The position numbers and the translations under genes are program-made. DNA of 64,000 nucleotides from CAYUWG01 sp964448285 (GTDB taxonomy: Bacteria > Bacteroidota > Ignavibacteria > SZUA-365). Shown here piece by piece: positions 18,412 to 27,474 of the stretch (position 1 is its first letter; every line of letters starts with the position of its first letter). The notes beneath the pieces were generated by a model. It did no database searches. It was given only the letters and a program-made list of their open reading frames with translations, and had not been told where the DNA came from. The stretch is from assembly GCA_964448285.1 (NCBI GenBank), contig CAYUWG010000012.1, positions 15,135 through 79,134 on the forward strand, given 5' to 3'.

Positions 18412-19427
18412 TGAAACTCTACCTTGCGCTCGCATCGTCGCTCTATGGATTGGTGATCGAAGCACGCAATCGTGCCTTCGACCGTGGCTGGCTGAAAGCG
18501 AAGCCCGTACCTGTACCGGTGATTTCCATCGGGAACATCAGTGTCGGAGGAACGGGAAAGACTCCGCTTGTCGGATACATCGCCGGTCGCTTCTGCGATG
18601 AGGGAAAGCGAGTCGTCGTGGTGACACGAGGGTATAAGCGCAATACTCGCACTGCCGTCGTCGTCAGTGATGGCGAGGGGAATGTGCTCGGTCATCTTTT
18701 AGGCGGCGATGAACCGGTCATGCTTGCACGCCGCGACCATCGAGTGGTCATCCTTGCAGACAGGAATCGGCATGAGGGATGTCTTAGCGCGGTACGGGAT
18801 TTTTCCGCTGACATCATTCTTCTCGATGACGCATTTCAGCATCGGCACTGTGCGCGAAATGTTGACATCGTTACGCTCGATTCTTCGAATCCGGGATTTG
18901 GCGATTCGCTTCTTCCACTCGGGCGACTCCGCGAACCATTGCGCGGTCTTCGGCGAGCACACGCTGTCGTATTGACGAAGTGGAAAGGTGACACAGATGC
19001 TGAGGCTATTAAAAAGAAGATTCGTGAAGTAACGAACGCGAAGATCTTTTACTCGCGATACAACCCTTCCGGCGTCGCCACACTTTTTGGTGACACCGAT
19101 ACATCTCATCGAAATGTCTTTGCCTTCTGCGGTATCGGCTCACCGGGATCGTTCATGCGTTCGCTCGAAGCCGTAGGTATGCACGTCACAGGAAGCGAGA
19201 CGTTCCCGGATCACTATCGCTACTCAACGACGGACGTTCGTGCACTTGTCGATGCGGCACGCAGAAGCGGCGCTCAAGCGATGATCACAACCGAGAAGGA
19301 CGCGGTTCGCATTGCTTCCATGCAGGAAGCGTTCTCGGGATTTCCCGTATGTTTCCTGCGCATGGAAGTGGACTATACTGCTCAGACACCGGATTTCTTG
19401 CAATGGCTCGCGTCGAATATATCGTAA
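18411..19427 (+). CDS. lpxK: Tetraacyldisaccharide 4'-kinase
   Basis: 338 residues from ATG at 18411, overlapping the preceding stop as TAATG. LpxK phosphorylates the 4' position of the lipid A disaccharide at the inner membrane. Visible signatures are the N-terminal membrane-associated helix, the Walker A loop VGGTGKTP at about 45-52, the SRGY-like VVVTRGYKRN, ILLDDAFQHRH and the C-terminal TTEKDAVR. It lies in an operon with the DUF374 acyltransferase and a lipoprotein gene whose start lies inside its 3' end. Its presence shows that the organism makes lipid A. Confidence 0.95.
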   Translation: MKLYLALASSLYGLVIEARNRAFDRGWLKAKPVPVPVISIGNISVGGTGKTPLVGYIAGRFCDEGKRVVVVTRGYKRNTRTAVVVSDGEGNVLGHLLGGDEPVMLARRDHRVVILADRNRHEGCLSAVRDFSADIILLDDAFQHRHCARNVDIVTLDSSNPGFGDSLLPLGRLREPLRGLRRAHAVVLTKWKGDTDAEAIKKKIREVTNAKIFYSRYNPSGVATLFGDTDTSHRNVFAFCGIGSPGSFMRSLEAVGMHVTGSETFPDHYRYSTTDVRALVDAARRSGAQAMITTEKDAVRIASMQEAFSGFPVCFLRMEVDYTAQTPDFLQWLASNIS

Positions 19428-20041
19428 AAGGCCTCGCCTTTGGGATCCTCGCCTTTAGCGTGTTTTCATGCGGCGAGCAGGAGAAGACCATCCTCACCGG
19501 CCGTGTCATCGATGCGAAGACGGGCGATGGAATTGACTCGGCTCAGCTTGCGCCGAAATCTCAATCTTCCGTGACGACGCTTTCATCGAGCGACGGCTAT
19601 TACGTGTTAGAGGGATTTCGAAAGGACGACACCGTCGTTGTCTTAAAAGCCGGCTATCATCCAGCAGTTTTCGCTTCGGGTGCGCTGTTCGCAAACGTCA
19701 ATCGACCGACTCGTGACGTGTATCTCGACCCGATAATCGATACCGCCTTCACGCCGTCCGGTCCCGTCGATGCATCGTTGTTTTTGGAAAGCACCAGCCT
19801 GCGGCGCAAGAAGCTCTCGTTGAACGAAGCTCGCCGCATCCTCAACGAGCGGCTTCCGCAATTGCGCTTTCGCAAAGGCATACTCGTGACGGTGAATAAC
19901 GAACAGGAATGGATGTTCGAATCGAATTACGGTCACGCATTGGTGATCGTCTATCTCAATGCCTTGACCGGAAGACTCCGCAGCATCGAAAGTGATGATC
20001 CATTGATCGATCGGCGCCTTCAGGAATTCGTTGAAGAGTGA
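19403..20041 (+). CDS. Lipoprotein with carboxypeptidase-regulatory-like domain
   Basis: 212 residues from ATG at 19403, overlapping lpxK by 25 bp. The signal ends in a lipobox (ILAFSVFSCGEQ), and a beta-sandwich of the CarboxypepD_reg type follows (LTGRVIDAKTGDGIDSAQ, SSSDGYYVLEGFRKDDTVVV). The C-terminal 100 residues (LSLNEARRILNERLPQ, ALVIVYLNALTGRLRSIES) match no family I know. It is probably anchored in the outer or inner membrane facing the periplasm. It ends 3 bp from the convergent zinc-finger gene. Confidence 0.72.
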   Translation: MARVEYIVKGLAFGILAFSVFSCGEQEKTILTGRVIDAKTGDGIDSAQLAPKSQSSVTTLSSSDGYYVLEGFRKDDTVVVLKAGYHPAVFASGALFANVNRPTRDVYLDPIIDTAFTPSGPVDASLFLESTSLRRKKLSLNEARRILNERLPQLRFRKGILVTVNNEQEWMFESNYGHALVIVYLNALTGRLRSIESDDPLIDRRLQEFVEE

Positions 20042-20044
20042 ACG

Positions 20045-20356
20045 TCACTGCCTTTTCTGTGCACGAGTACGAAGCCGTTCAGCACACTCGTGGCAAAAAT
20101 GGGCTGTCGGTAATTCCTTGAGAATTGCCGTAGCGATAGGCCGCTTGCAGAAGATACAGTTCCCATATTCTCCACGTTGAATCCGTTCGAGAGCGAGACG
20201 CAGCTCATTCAAATGCGGATCACTCTTGAAAGCCATCGTTGGAAGCACGTTCGTGAGCGACTTGTCCGTCACGTGCACGTCGTAAACGGTATCGAGGATC
20301 GAGGTGATGCGGTCAATGATATTGTCCTGTATGTCTTTCAACTCACCGGAGTACAT
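20045..20356 (-). CDS. TraR/DksA-type C4 zinc-finger protein
   Basis: 103 residues from ATG at 20356, preceded by AGAGGT at a suitable distance; a TTG at 20374 is a less likely start. The C-terminus has a complete zinc site, NCIFCKRP then 17 residues on HFCHEC, and before it LRLALERIQRGEYGNCIFC, typical of the DksA family. The N-terminal coiled coil is shorter than in E. coli DksA. Family members bind the RNA polymerase secondary channel and modulate transcription. It is convergent with the lipoprotein gene. Confidence 0.85.
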   Translation of the reverse strand: MYSGELKDIQDNIIDRITSILDTVYDVHVTDKSLTNVLPTMAFKSDPHLNELRLALERIQRGEYGNCIFCKRPIATAILKELPTAHFCHECAERLRTRAQKRQ

Positions 20357-20452
20357 GGATACCTCTGGACGCAATTAACATGATGTTCAGAACAGAGTCA
20401 AGGCATTTTTTGGATTGACGGCGTGATGGAAATGTTGTGGAAATCCATCAGG

Positions 20453-20460
20453 TATTTTTG
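20453..20460 (+). promoter_or_regulatory. Possible Bacteroidota-type -7 element
   Basis: TATTTTTG fits the TAnnTTTG consensus and lies 67 bases before the propeller gene start. No good -33 element is seen at the expected distance, so this is tentative. Confidence 0.28.
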
Positions 20461-20526
20461 TTTCCCCATCTCAGAACGTATTTTCCGAGGAGTTTTTTGC
20501 TCTGTCCATCAACAAGGAATTCATAT

Positions 20527-22344
20527 ATGCTTCGTGTTTCTATGCCAGCTCCCCGCAGTAATCGTATCAGTGTGTACGGAATCGTGTTGAGCCTTATTGC
20601 AATCACATCCGTCCAGGGGCAAGTTTGGCACTGGAAAAATCCACTCCCTCATGGAAACACGAACAACAGCATCCAACGCCCCGGTACGAACCAGATCGTG
20701 ATCGTCGGGGATATGGGACGCATCATTCGTTCGTCCGACGATGGCGTCACATGGAAGTTGATGGAGAGCAATACCGATATCTCCTTTCATGACCAGAGCT
20801 TCATCGATGACAAATACGGATGGGCGTGCGGTGAGAACGGGATCATTTCTCATTCGACCGACGGCGGATTGACGTGGACGAGACAGATCACCGGGACGAC
20901 GAAGCGCGTCTATGCGATCAACTTCTTCAGCAGGGAATGGGGTTGGGCCGTCGGTGTCGGCGGTTTGATTCTGCATACCACGGATGGTGGAAAGAACTGG
21001 ATCAACAAGTCCTACAATGAACCGTTCTTCCTGCGATCCATCTACTTCGATGACGATAAGCACGGTTGGATCATGGGCTGGGGAGGGTTGATCCTTGAAA
21101 CGACGGATGGCGGCAATACCTGGTCACGCAAGAAGGTCGAACTTCCGGGCAATCCCGAATACATCTACTATGTCAACAACACCGATCGTTTTATCTGCGG
21201 TGGAAACGGTTTGATGCTGAAGACCACGAACCGGGGAAATTTCTGGCAGATGATCGACGCCAAAACCGGAGTCACACTCATTTCAATGTACTTCGTCGAT
21301 GATGCACGCGGCTGGGCCGTAGGGAAAGGCGGGGTCATCATCTAGACGACGGATAAAGGTGTTACCTGGTATAAAGTCAACAGCGGAACGACCCTCGATC
21401 TGATGGATATCTCGCTCAGCGATATGGGGACAGGCGTTGCACTTGGCGTCGAAGGCACTCTTCTGCGTTCGACGGATTGGGGCGAAACATGGCACGACGT
21501 GACGACTGGGCCGAAAACATCATTTCTTTCAGTCGAATTCGTCGATGAGAAAAACGGCTGGGTGCTTGGCAAGGACGGCTCACTGATGATGACGAATGAT
21601 GCTGGCGAGACCTGGACAAACATTCCAGGCGCAAGTAAGAGCATCGAGTTGAACGCATTCGATTTTCTCAATGCCTCTACGGGATATGCGTGCGGCTTCC
21701 GCGGTTACATCGGCTATACTTCGGACGGTGGATCGACGTGGGTCACGCGCCAGAGTGATAAGAACTACAGGCTGAACAGCATCAACTTCAGAGATAAGAA
21801 CAACGGAATTGCCGTCGGTGATGAAGGGATCGTATTACGCACGACTGACGGAGGCATCACGTGGATGGCGAACGGCCCTGCCGGTGCGGGTGAGTTGTTC
21901 GACATCGTTCACAAAGGGAATCAATGCTGGGTTGCCGTCGGCGCGAAGGGGAATATCTATCAATCCTGCAACGACGGCGTTTCCTGGGTTGTGTTGGATT
22001 CTCCGGTGAAGGATGATCTCCTTTCGATCAAGTTCCGATCACCCATGAAGGGATGGATTTGCGGCGAGCGCGGCACCGTTCTCTACACCGAAGACGGCGG
22101 GAGAACATGGGAAAAAAGTCGAACGGATGTTTTCCTCAACCTTACCTCCATTGACTTTGCCGATGATCTCAACGGTACGGTTGTCGGCATAGAAGGCTTG
22201 ATCCTCACGACACAGAACGGAGGAAAGACATGGTCCCGACTACCAAGGCCTACAGAGACCAACCTCCTTGGAGTGTTCTATTCATCGAAGCGTGTGATGT
22301 GGGTCGTTGGATTGAACGGGACGATTCTGCGCTGTAACTGGTAG
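20527..22344 (+). pseudogene. YCF48/BNR beta-propeller secreted protein, interrupted by one in-frame TAG
   Basis: A single reading frame of 605 codons is broken only by TAG at 21343-21345. The first part (20527-21345, 272 residues) starts with ATG after AAGGAA and a signal peptide (VYGIVLSLIAITSVQGQ). The second (next ATG 21403) keeps the same frame to 22344. Both halves are built of the same repeat, GWAVGxxGxILxTTDGGxTW, repeated about a dozen times; the stop falls inside one repeat (GKGGVII-stop-TTDKGVTW). Such Ycf48-like propellers are usually exported. There is no T9SS tail at the C-terminus. Single-base change, sequencing error, or readthrough are all possible; no frameshift is needed. 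If the stop is real the product loses about six repeats. Confidence 0.85.
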
Positions 22345-22409
22345 GCACTCACTTTTTCTTTCAATCGCTCTATGAAGGAATCACCGAACGGAGCGATCCT
22401 CAATCAAGT

Positions 22410-22916
22410 ATGAAAACAACAGAACGTTACGGCGCCGATGCTGATCGTGCTTTGAGCATGTGGGTTAAATTGGCCCGTGCTTACTCGACGTTCAACAAGC
22501 ACACGCATGTACAAATCCGGGAGTTTGGTTTGACCCAACCGCAGTTTGCAGTACTCGAGTGTCTCGGACACCTTGGGCCGATGCAAATAGGCGACCTCTC
22601 GAAAAAAATGCTCGTCAGCGGCGGCAACATGACCTGTGTCGTCGATAACCTTGAGCGCGAAGGCCTTGTCGTTCGCAAGCACTCCGATGAAGACCGAAGA
22701 ACGGTAGTCGTAGAATTGACCGACGAAGGCTTCGCTCTCTTCGAACGGATATTTCCAGACCATGCAAAGTTCATCACGCTAATAGCGTCTGTCCTCGATG
22801 CCGATGAACAAGAGCAACTCAGCCACTTGTTGAAGAAGCTCGGTCTGAAACTCCAATCTGCATTCATCTCCCCATCATTAGACGGAGAACCCGCCGTCGC
22901 ATATGATCAGGATTAG
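22410..22916 (+). CDS. MarR family transcriptional regulator
   Basis: 168 residues, a typical MarR length. A winged helix-turn-helix is clear: LTQPQFAVLECLGHLGPMQI, then DLSKKMLVSGGNMTCVVDNL as the recognition region, and the wing VVRKHSDEDRRTVVVELTDE. MarR dimers usually repress neighbouring genes and are released by phenolic or oxidant ligands. The downstream pirin gene starts inside its 3' end (14 bp overlap), so pirin is probably cotranscribed and likely part of its regulon. Confidence 0.93.
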   Translation: MKTTERYGADADRALSMWVKLARAYSTFNKHTHVQIREFGLTQPQFAVLECLGHLGPMQIGDLSKKMLVSGGNMTCVVDNLEREGLVVRKHSDEDRRTVVVELTDEGFALFERIFPDHAKFITLIASVLDADEQEQLSHLLKKLGLKLQSAFISPSLDGEPAVAYDQD

Positions 22917-23610
22917 ACGAAATGCCGAACGGGGCGTTACCAGGACGGACTGGCTGCTCGCAAAGCATAGTTTTTCTTTCAATCGGTATTACGAACCGGA
23001 GCACGTGCATTTCGGGCCGCTCGTCGTTTTGAACCACGATCGCATCCAACCGGGTATGGGATTTCCAAAGCATCCACATGACAACATGGAAATCATTACC
23101 TACGTCCTGCAAGGTTCGCTCGAGCATTCAGACAGCACCGGTTCGCATGGGATCGTTCACGCTGGGGAATTGCAGTTCACGCGCGCCGGGAAAGGTATCA
23201 CCCATTCGGAGTACAATCACTCGAAAGAGGAAATGCTCGAGTTGCTCCAAATCTGGTTTCTCCCCCGCACTCGTGATTTAGAACCATCCTACGAGCAGCG
23301 GTCATTTCCCAGCGAGAAGCGCAGGAACGTACTCTGCCCGGTCGTTTCAGGTACTGTCGAGAGCGATGCCCTCGTTATAGATCAGGACGTCGTCATGTAC
23401 CTTTCGCTGCTCTGCGTTGGAAAAACGTTGTCCCATAAAGTCAGCGTTACGCGTGGCGTGTACCTCTATCTTGTCAGCGGAGTGCTCAACGTGAACGGCC
23501 ATGAATTGCAGGAGGAAGACGCGATCATGATGCAAGACGTGCGCCACTTGACGATGAAGGCGCAGCGCGATTCCGCGTTTATTCTTTTCGACTTACCGAT
23601 GGATCAGTAG
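22903..23610 (+). CDS. Pirin family protein
   Basis: 235 residues, bicupin fold. The N-terminal cupin keeps the metal ligands His57 and His59 in GFPKHPHDN and His101 and Glu103 in GITHSEYNHS. The N-terminus shows WLLAKHSFSFNRYYEP, typical of the YhhW-like group. Bacterial members of this group can have quercetin 2,3-dioxygenase activity or act as redox-linked cofactors. Coupling to a MarR regulator by a 14 bp overlap suggests a response to aromatic or quinone-like compounds. Confidence 0.93.
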   Translation: MIRIRRNAERGVTRTDWLLAKHSFSFNRYYEPEHVHFGPLVVLNHDRIQPGMGFPKHPHDNMEIITYVLQGSLEHSDSTGSHGIVHAGELQFTRAGKGITHSEYNHSKEEMLELLQIWFLPRTRDLEPSYEQRSFPSEKRRNVLCPVVSGTVESDALVIDQDVVMYLSLLCVGKTLSHKVSVTRGVYLYLVSGVLNVNGHELQEEDAIMMQDVRHLTMKAQRDSAFILFDLPMDQ

Positions 23611-23631
23611 CTCTGCCCGAGAGCGATGGTG

Positions 23632-23662
23632 TTTGAACCGAGTTCATCGAAGTCTAATTTCC
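23632..23662 (+). promoter_or_regulatory. Possible promoter for the Lon-like protease gene
   Basis: TTTG (23632-23635), 19 bases, then TAATTTCC (23655-23662), which resembles the Bacteroidota -33/-7 pattern TTTG ... TAnnTTTG with two mismatches. It lies just before the GAGG and ATG of the protease gene. Confidence 0.35.
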
Positions 23663-23676
23663 AGTGAGGTAAAAAA

Positions 23677-26115
23677 ATGAAAGACAAGATGAACGAATCG
23701 GTTGAACGACGCACGAAGCTTTCCGCCGATGAACTTCGCTGGAAATGCCCGCTCGAATTCATTCCCGCCGAAACGACGGAAGGCGTTGAACCGATCGAGG
23801 GAATCATCGGGCAGGACCGCGCTCTGAAAGCATTGAAGCTTGGGGTCGAACTCAACGCACCCGGCTACAATATCTACGTGAGCGGATTGTCCGGAACCGG
23901 AAAAGCGACAACCATCAAATCCATTCTCGAAAAAATTCAACCGTACTCGGAGCCTCCCACGGATTTCGTGTACGTCCACGATTTTGTCGATCCCGACAAA
24001 CCGCTGTTGCTCGTGTTCCAACAGGGTGAAGGCTCCGAGTTTCGCAAGGACGTCGAGGAGTGCGTGGAACTTCTCAAGGCGCGTATTCCGCGCGTGTATG
24101 AAGACGCGGAATTCCTGCATTCCAGGCAGGCGATCATCGATGATTACAATGCAAAAGAAGCTGAGCTTTTCTCCGCGTTCGAGGAACGCATCGCTCCCGA
24201 AGGTTTTGTCTTTGGCCGCATCGAGGAAGGGCAGTCGGTTCAACCGGAGATACTGATAAAGCGGGGAGACAAAACGATTCTGATTTCGGATTTACCGAAG
24301 CTGGTGGAAACCGGAGAAATGCGTGAAGAAGAAATCGGTGAGTATCTGGAGAAGTATAAGGTTCTTCGACTCGAGATGCAGGATGTCTTTCGCCGGGGCG
24401 TGCATCTCTCACGCGATTATCAGAAACTCCTCGGCTTGCATGAACGGCAAGCTGTCTCCGTTATCGTCGATGCGATCTTTACGGAATTGTATGAGAGGTA
24501 CAAGCTCCCGAAAGTGAAGGATTACCTCGACCGCATGGTGGAGTTCACGCTCGACAATTTGCAACGCTTCAAAGGGTCGAGTGAAGGAAACGGTGAAGAC
24601 GAGTTCATCGAGTATAAAGTGAACCTGCTGTTGGACAACAAGAACGTTGAGAGTTGTCCCGTGATCATCGAAACGAATCCGACTTACACGAACGTGTTCG
24701 GGACCATCGAGCGCTATCAGGACACGCAGGGATTTTGGTACAGCGATTTCACACAGATCAAAGCCGGATCGATCCTGCACGCCAACGGGGGATTCCTCGT
24801 TCTCAACGCCGTGGACGTGCTGCTCGAACCGGGCGTGTGGAAGAAACTCCAACGCGTCCTGCTCTATCGAAAGCTCGAAATCCAGGCGCTCGATTACCAG
24901 TCCGCTCCGACCACCTCGGCGTTGAAACCGGAAGCCATCGACCTGACGATCAAAGTGATTCTGGTGGGGAACAACGAGATCTACTGGCTCCTCTCGTCCT
25001 ATGAACGCGATTTCAAAAAGATCTTCAAGGTCAAGGCGGAGTTCGATTATGAAATGGACAACACGGAGCTTGCGGTACAGCAGTACGCCGCACTCCTGCG
25101 GAAACTGATTTCCGAGGAAAAACTCCTTCACTTCGATAAGCGCGCGATAGCAGCCATCGTGGAGTATGGTGCGAGGCTCGCGGGAAGCCGGGATAAGCTG
25201 ACTACGCGCTTCATGGAAATTGCAGACGTCGTGCGCGAGGCGAGTTATTGGTGCGCACAGAACAGCAACCGGTACGTTACGGTGGATCACGTTCAGAAGG
25301 CGATAGACGAATTCCAGAACAGGCACGGATTGAGTGAAGACAAACTCCAGGAGATGATCAGCAGGAAGGTCATTCTCATCGATACGGAAAGCGAACGTGT
25401 CGGACAGATCAACGGGCTTGCGGTCTATTCCGGCGATCGCTATGAATTCGGATTGCCGTCGAGGATTACTGCGACGGTCGCCGTCGGTGAAGCCGGTATC
25501 ATCAACATCGAACGAGAGGCCGAACTCAGCGGAAGCACACATGACAAAGGCGTTCTCATCCTGACCGGTTGGCTTCGCGAGACGTTTGCCCAGAAGCAGC
25601 CGTTAGCACTGACGGCAAGCATCTCCTTCGAACAGTCCTACTCCGGAGTCGATGGAGACAGCGCGTCATCGACGGAAGTGTATGCGCTCCTTTCCGCCCT
25701 CTCCGGTATCCCGATCCGGCAGCGGTACGCGGTGACCGGTTCGGTCAATCAAAAGGGCGACATCCAACCCATCGGCGGCGTGAATGAGAAGATCGAGGGC
25801 TTCTTCGACGTCTGTCGTAAGCGCGGACTTACCGGTGCGCAAGGAGTGTTGATTCCCGTTCAGAACGTTTCCGACCTCATGCTGCGCAGTGATATCGTGA
25901 AGGCCGTGCAGGACGGACGCTTTCACATCCACAGCGTCAGCCGGATAGAGGAAGGCATCGAATTGTTGACCGGTGTTCCCGCAGGCGTTCGAGGAAGCGA
26001 CGGGCAGTTTCCACTCGATTCAGTCTTTGGCCTTGCCGAAAAACGACTCGAAGAATTCGCACTCATCTCATCGCAGTACAAGGGGAAGCAGTTCATCGCC
26101 CCGACGGATCAGTAA
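23677..26115 (+). CDS. LonB-like ATP-dependent protease
   Basis: 812 residues. An N-terminal AAA+ module carries the Walker A loop GLSGTGKAT at about 70-78, with a long inserted helical region after it and a second ATPase part (FLVLNAVDVLLEPGVWK, LVGNNEIYWLL, ITTR-like LTTRFMEIADV). The C-terminal proteolytic domain has the Ser-Lys dyad: Ser662 in GDSASSTEVYALLS and Lys705 in NEKIEGFFDVC, 43 residues apart as in Lon. The long insertion and lack of the LonA substrate domain place it with the COG1067-type Lon family. It should degrade damaged or regulatory proteins in the cytoplasm. GAGG precedes the ATG. Its end overlaps the convergent glycosyltransferase by 7 bp. Confidence 0.92.
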   Translation: MKDKMNESVERRTKLSADELRWKCPLEFIPAETTEGVEPIEGIIGQDRALKALKLGVELNAPGYNIYVSGLSGTGKATTIKSILEKIQPYSEPPTDFVYVHDFVDPDKPLLLVFQQGEGSEFRKDVEECVELLKARIPRVYEDAEFLHSRQAIIDDYNAKEAELFSAFEERIAPEGFVFGRIEEGQSVQPEILIKRGDKTILISDLPKLVETGEMREEEIGEYLEKYKVLRLEMQDVFRRGVHLSRDYQKLLGLHERQAVSVIVDAIFTELYERYKLPKVKDYLDRMVEFTLDNLQRFKGSSEGNGEDEFIEYKVNLLLDNKNVESCPVIIETNPTYTNVFGTIERYQDTQGFWYSDFTQIKAGSILHANGGFLVLNAVDVLLEPGVWKKLQRVLLYRKLEIQALDYQSAPTTSALKPEAIDLTIKVILVGNNEIYWLLSSYERDFKKIFKVKAEFDYEMDNTELAVQQYAALLRKLISEEKLLHFDKRAIAAIVEYGARLAGSRDKLTTRFMEIADVVREASYWCAQNSNRYVTVDHVQKAIDEFQNRHGLSEDKLQEMISRKVILIDTESERVGQINGLAVYSGDRYEFGLPSRITATVAVGEAGIINIEREAELSGSTHDKGVLILTGWLRETFAQKQPLALTASISFEQSYSGVDGDSASSTEVYALLSALSGIPIRQRYAVTGSVNQKGDIQPIGGVNEKIEGFFDVCRKRGLTGAQGVLIPVQNVSDLMLRSDIVKAVQDGRFHIHSVSRIEEGIELLTGVPAGVRGSDGQFPLDSVFGLAEKRLEEFALISSQYKGKQFIAPTDQ

Positions 26116-27248
26116 TCCCAGCCAAGCACGGCACGATAGACGTCTTCCATTGCATCGACCATGGATTGAACGCGCAATCGTTCTAAGAATACGAGCCGCG
26201 CACGTTCGCCGAATTGCTTCCTTCTGTTTCTATCGGAAGCCAACTCGATGATTCGCTCCGCAAGTGCTTCGGGCGTTGAAGGCTTGACGAGAAATCCGCT
26301 GCGGCCATGATCGATGATGTGCCGGATATCGCCGACCTCGCTTGCGATCACGGGCAACCCGGCGGCCTGCGCTTCGATGATCGAGAGTGGAAACGTCTCT
26401 CCGCCGAAGTCGATGGACGGTTGAATGAAAAGATCGAAAGCGGAGAGAACAGACGAGAGGTCGTTTCGCTGGCCGGCAAAGCGAACCCTGTCCGCGATCC
26501 CTAATGACCGGGCTTCGCTCTCGAGTGCCGGGCGGAGTTCTCCATCACCGACGATGAGGATTCGTGCATCGGGGAGTGCGGAGAAGATATCGACCGCAGC
26601 GTGGAGGAGAACCGTGTGCCCTTTGAATGGAACTAAGCGCGAGAGCGTCCCGAGGACGACGTGTTCCTCATCGAAGCCGAATTCCGCGCGAACGCTTTCG
26701 CGGAGAACAAGAGACGTTCGGATCTGGTCTTCGGGAATGCCGATGTGTACGACCGAGATCTTCTCTGCCGGAATCCGATCCTGCTCGATGAGTATCGCTC
26801 TCGTGGAATAGCCGACGGGTGTGAAGTGGTCGATAAGGTATCGATTGCGAAACCAGTGCGTCACGTTGTGCTGAATCGAAAGGCAGGAGTGGATGCTCGC
26901 TATCGATTTGGCGCCGAGCATGCGCGCTGCAATCGCGCCTGTAGTCCTGTCGTAGTTGCTGTTCGTGTGGACGATGTCCGGCTGTAATTTTCTGAAGGCG
27001 GCGGCAATACGACGCGCGACGATAAGCTCGCGCCCGCTGCGCCCGAACGAAAACTCCTCCGTGTGAAATCCTCTTCTCCGTGCCTCGTGCGCAAGCTCCG
27101 AGTTGCGTTGCACCGCTAAGTGAACGGAATACTCCCGCGCGCGAAGTTCATCCGCAAGGAAGAGGACGTACCGCTCGCCGCCGGCGATGGTTTGAGCATC
27201 GTTCGCGAGAACGACCGTCGGTTTCGGTTTCTTCACTGACTCGGACAC
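26109..27248 (-). CDS. Glycosyltransferase family 4
   Basis: 379 residues, GT-B fold. The N-terminal domain includes NDAQTIAGGERYVLFLADEL, typical of GT4 acceptor domains. The C-terminal domain includes LGTLSRLVPFKGHTVLLHAA and EAQAAGLPVIASEVGDIRHI, with the E-x7-E-like nucleotide-sugar site in FGGETFPLSIIEAQAAG. It stands alone, about 14 kb from the polysaccharide cluster, convergent with the Lon gene. Sugar and acceptor are unknown; a role in lipopolysaccharide or capsule synthesis is likely. Confidence 0.9.
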   Translation of the reverse strand: MSESVKKPKPTVVLANDAQTIAGGERYVLFLADELRAREYSVHLAVQRNSELAHEARRRGFHTEEFSFGRSGRELIVARRIAAAFRKLQPDIVHTNSNYDRTTGAIAARMLGAKSIASIHSCLSIQHNVTHWFRNRYLIDHFTPVGYSTRAILIEQDRIPAEKISVVHIGIPEDQIRTSLVLRESVRAEFGFDEEHVVLGTLSRLVPFKGHTVLLHAAVDIFSALPDARILIVGDGELRPALESEARSLGIADRVRFAGQRNDLSSVLSAFDLFIQPSIDFGGETFPLSIIEAQAAGLPVIASEVGDIRHIIDHGRSGFLVKPSTPEALAERIIELASDRNRRKQFGERARLVFLERLRVQSMVDAMEDVYRAVLGWDY

Positions 27249-27434
27249 AACTTATCGATATGAATCGGAGCGAATAATTTATGGAGGCTTCGATGGCCGG
27301 AGGTACGGAGAGACGTGAAGCACTGTCCCGACCACATCTTCACTCAAGATACGAACTACTGCGCCTGAAATGAGATACTGAAACCAGTAGCGCCACGAGT
27401 AGTGAGAGATATGTACTTAACCCCTAAAGTGATT

Positions 27435-27456
27435 ATGATGCAATGCCTCGCATCAT
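27435..27456 (-). terminator. Hairpin downstream of a lipoprotein gene, possible terminator
   Basis: ATGATGC and GCATCAT form a perfect 7-bp stem around an 8-base loop, starting 18 bases after the lipoprotein stop. There is no strong T tract after it on the minus strand, so termination is uncertain. A 10-bp palindrome (27461-27470) lies between it and the gene. Confidence 0.35.
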
Positions 27457-27474
27457 CCACATTCATGAATGAGC

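Noticed and set aside
24409..25542. 377-residue open frame antisense to the Lon-like protease gene
   Set aside because: His/Asp/Phe-rich composition with no family signal; it mirrors codon bias of the real gene, which has full motifs.
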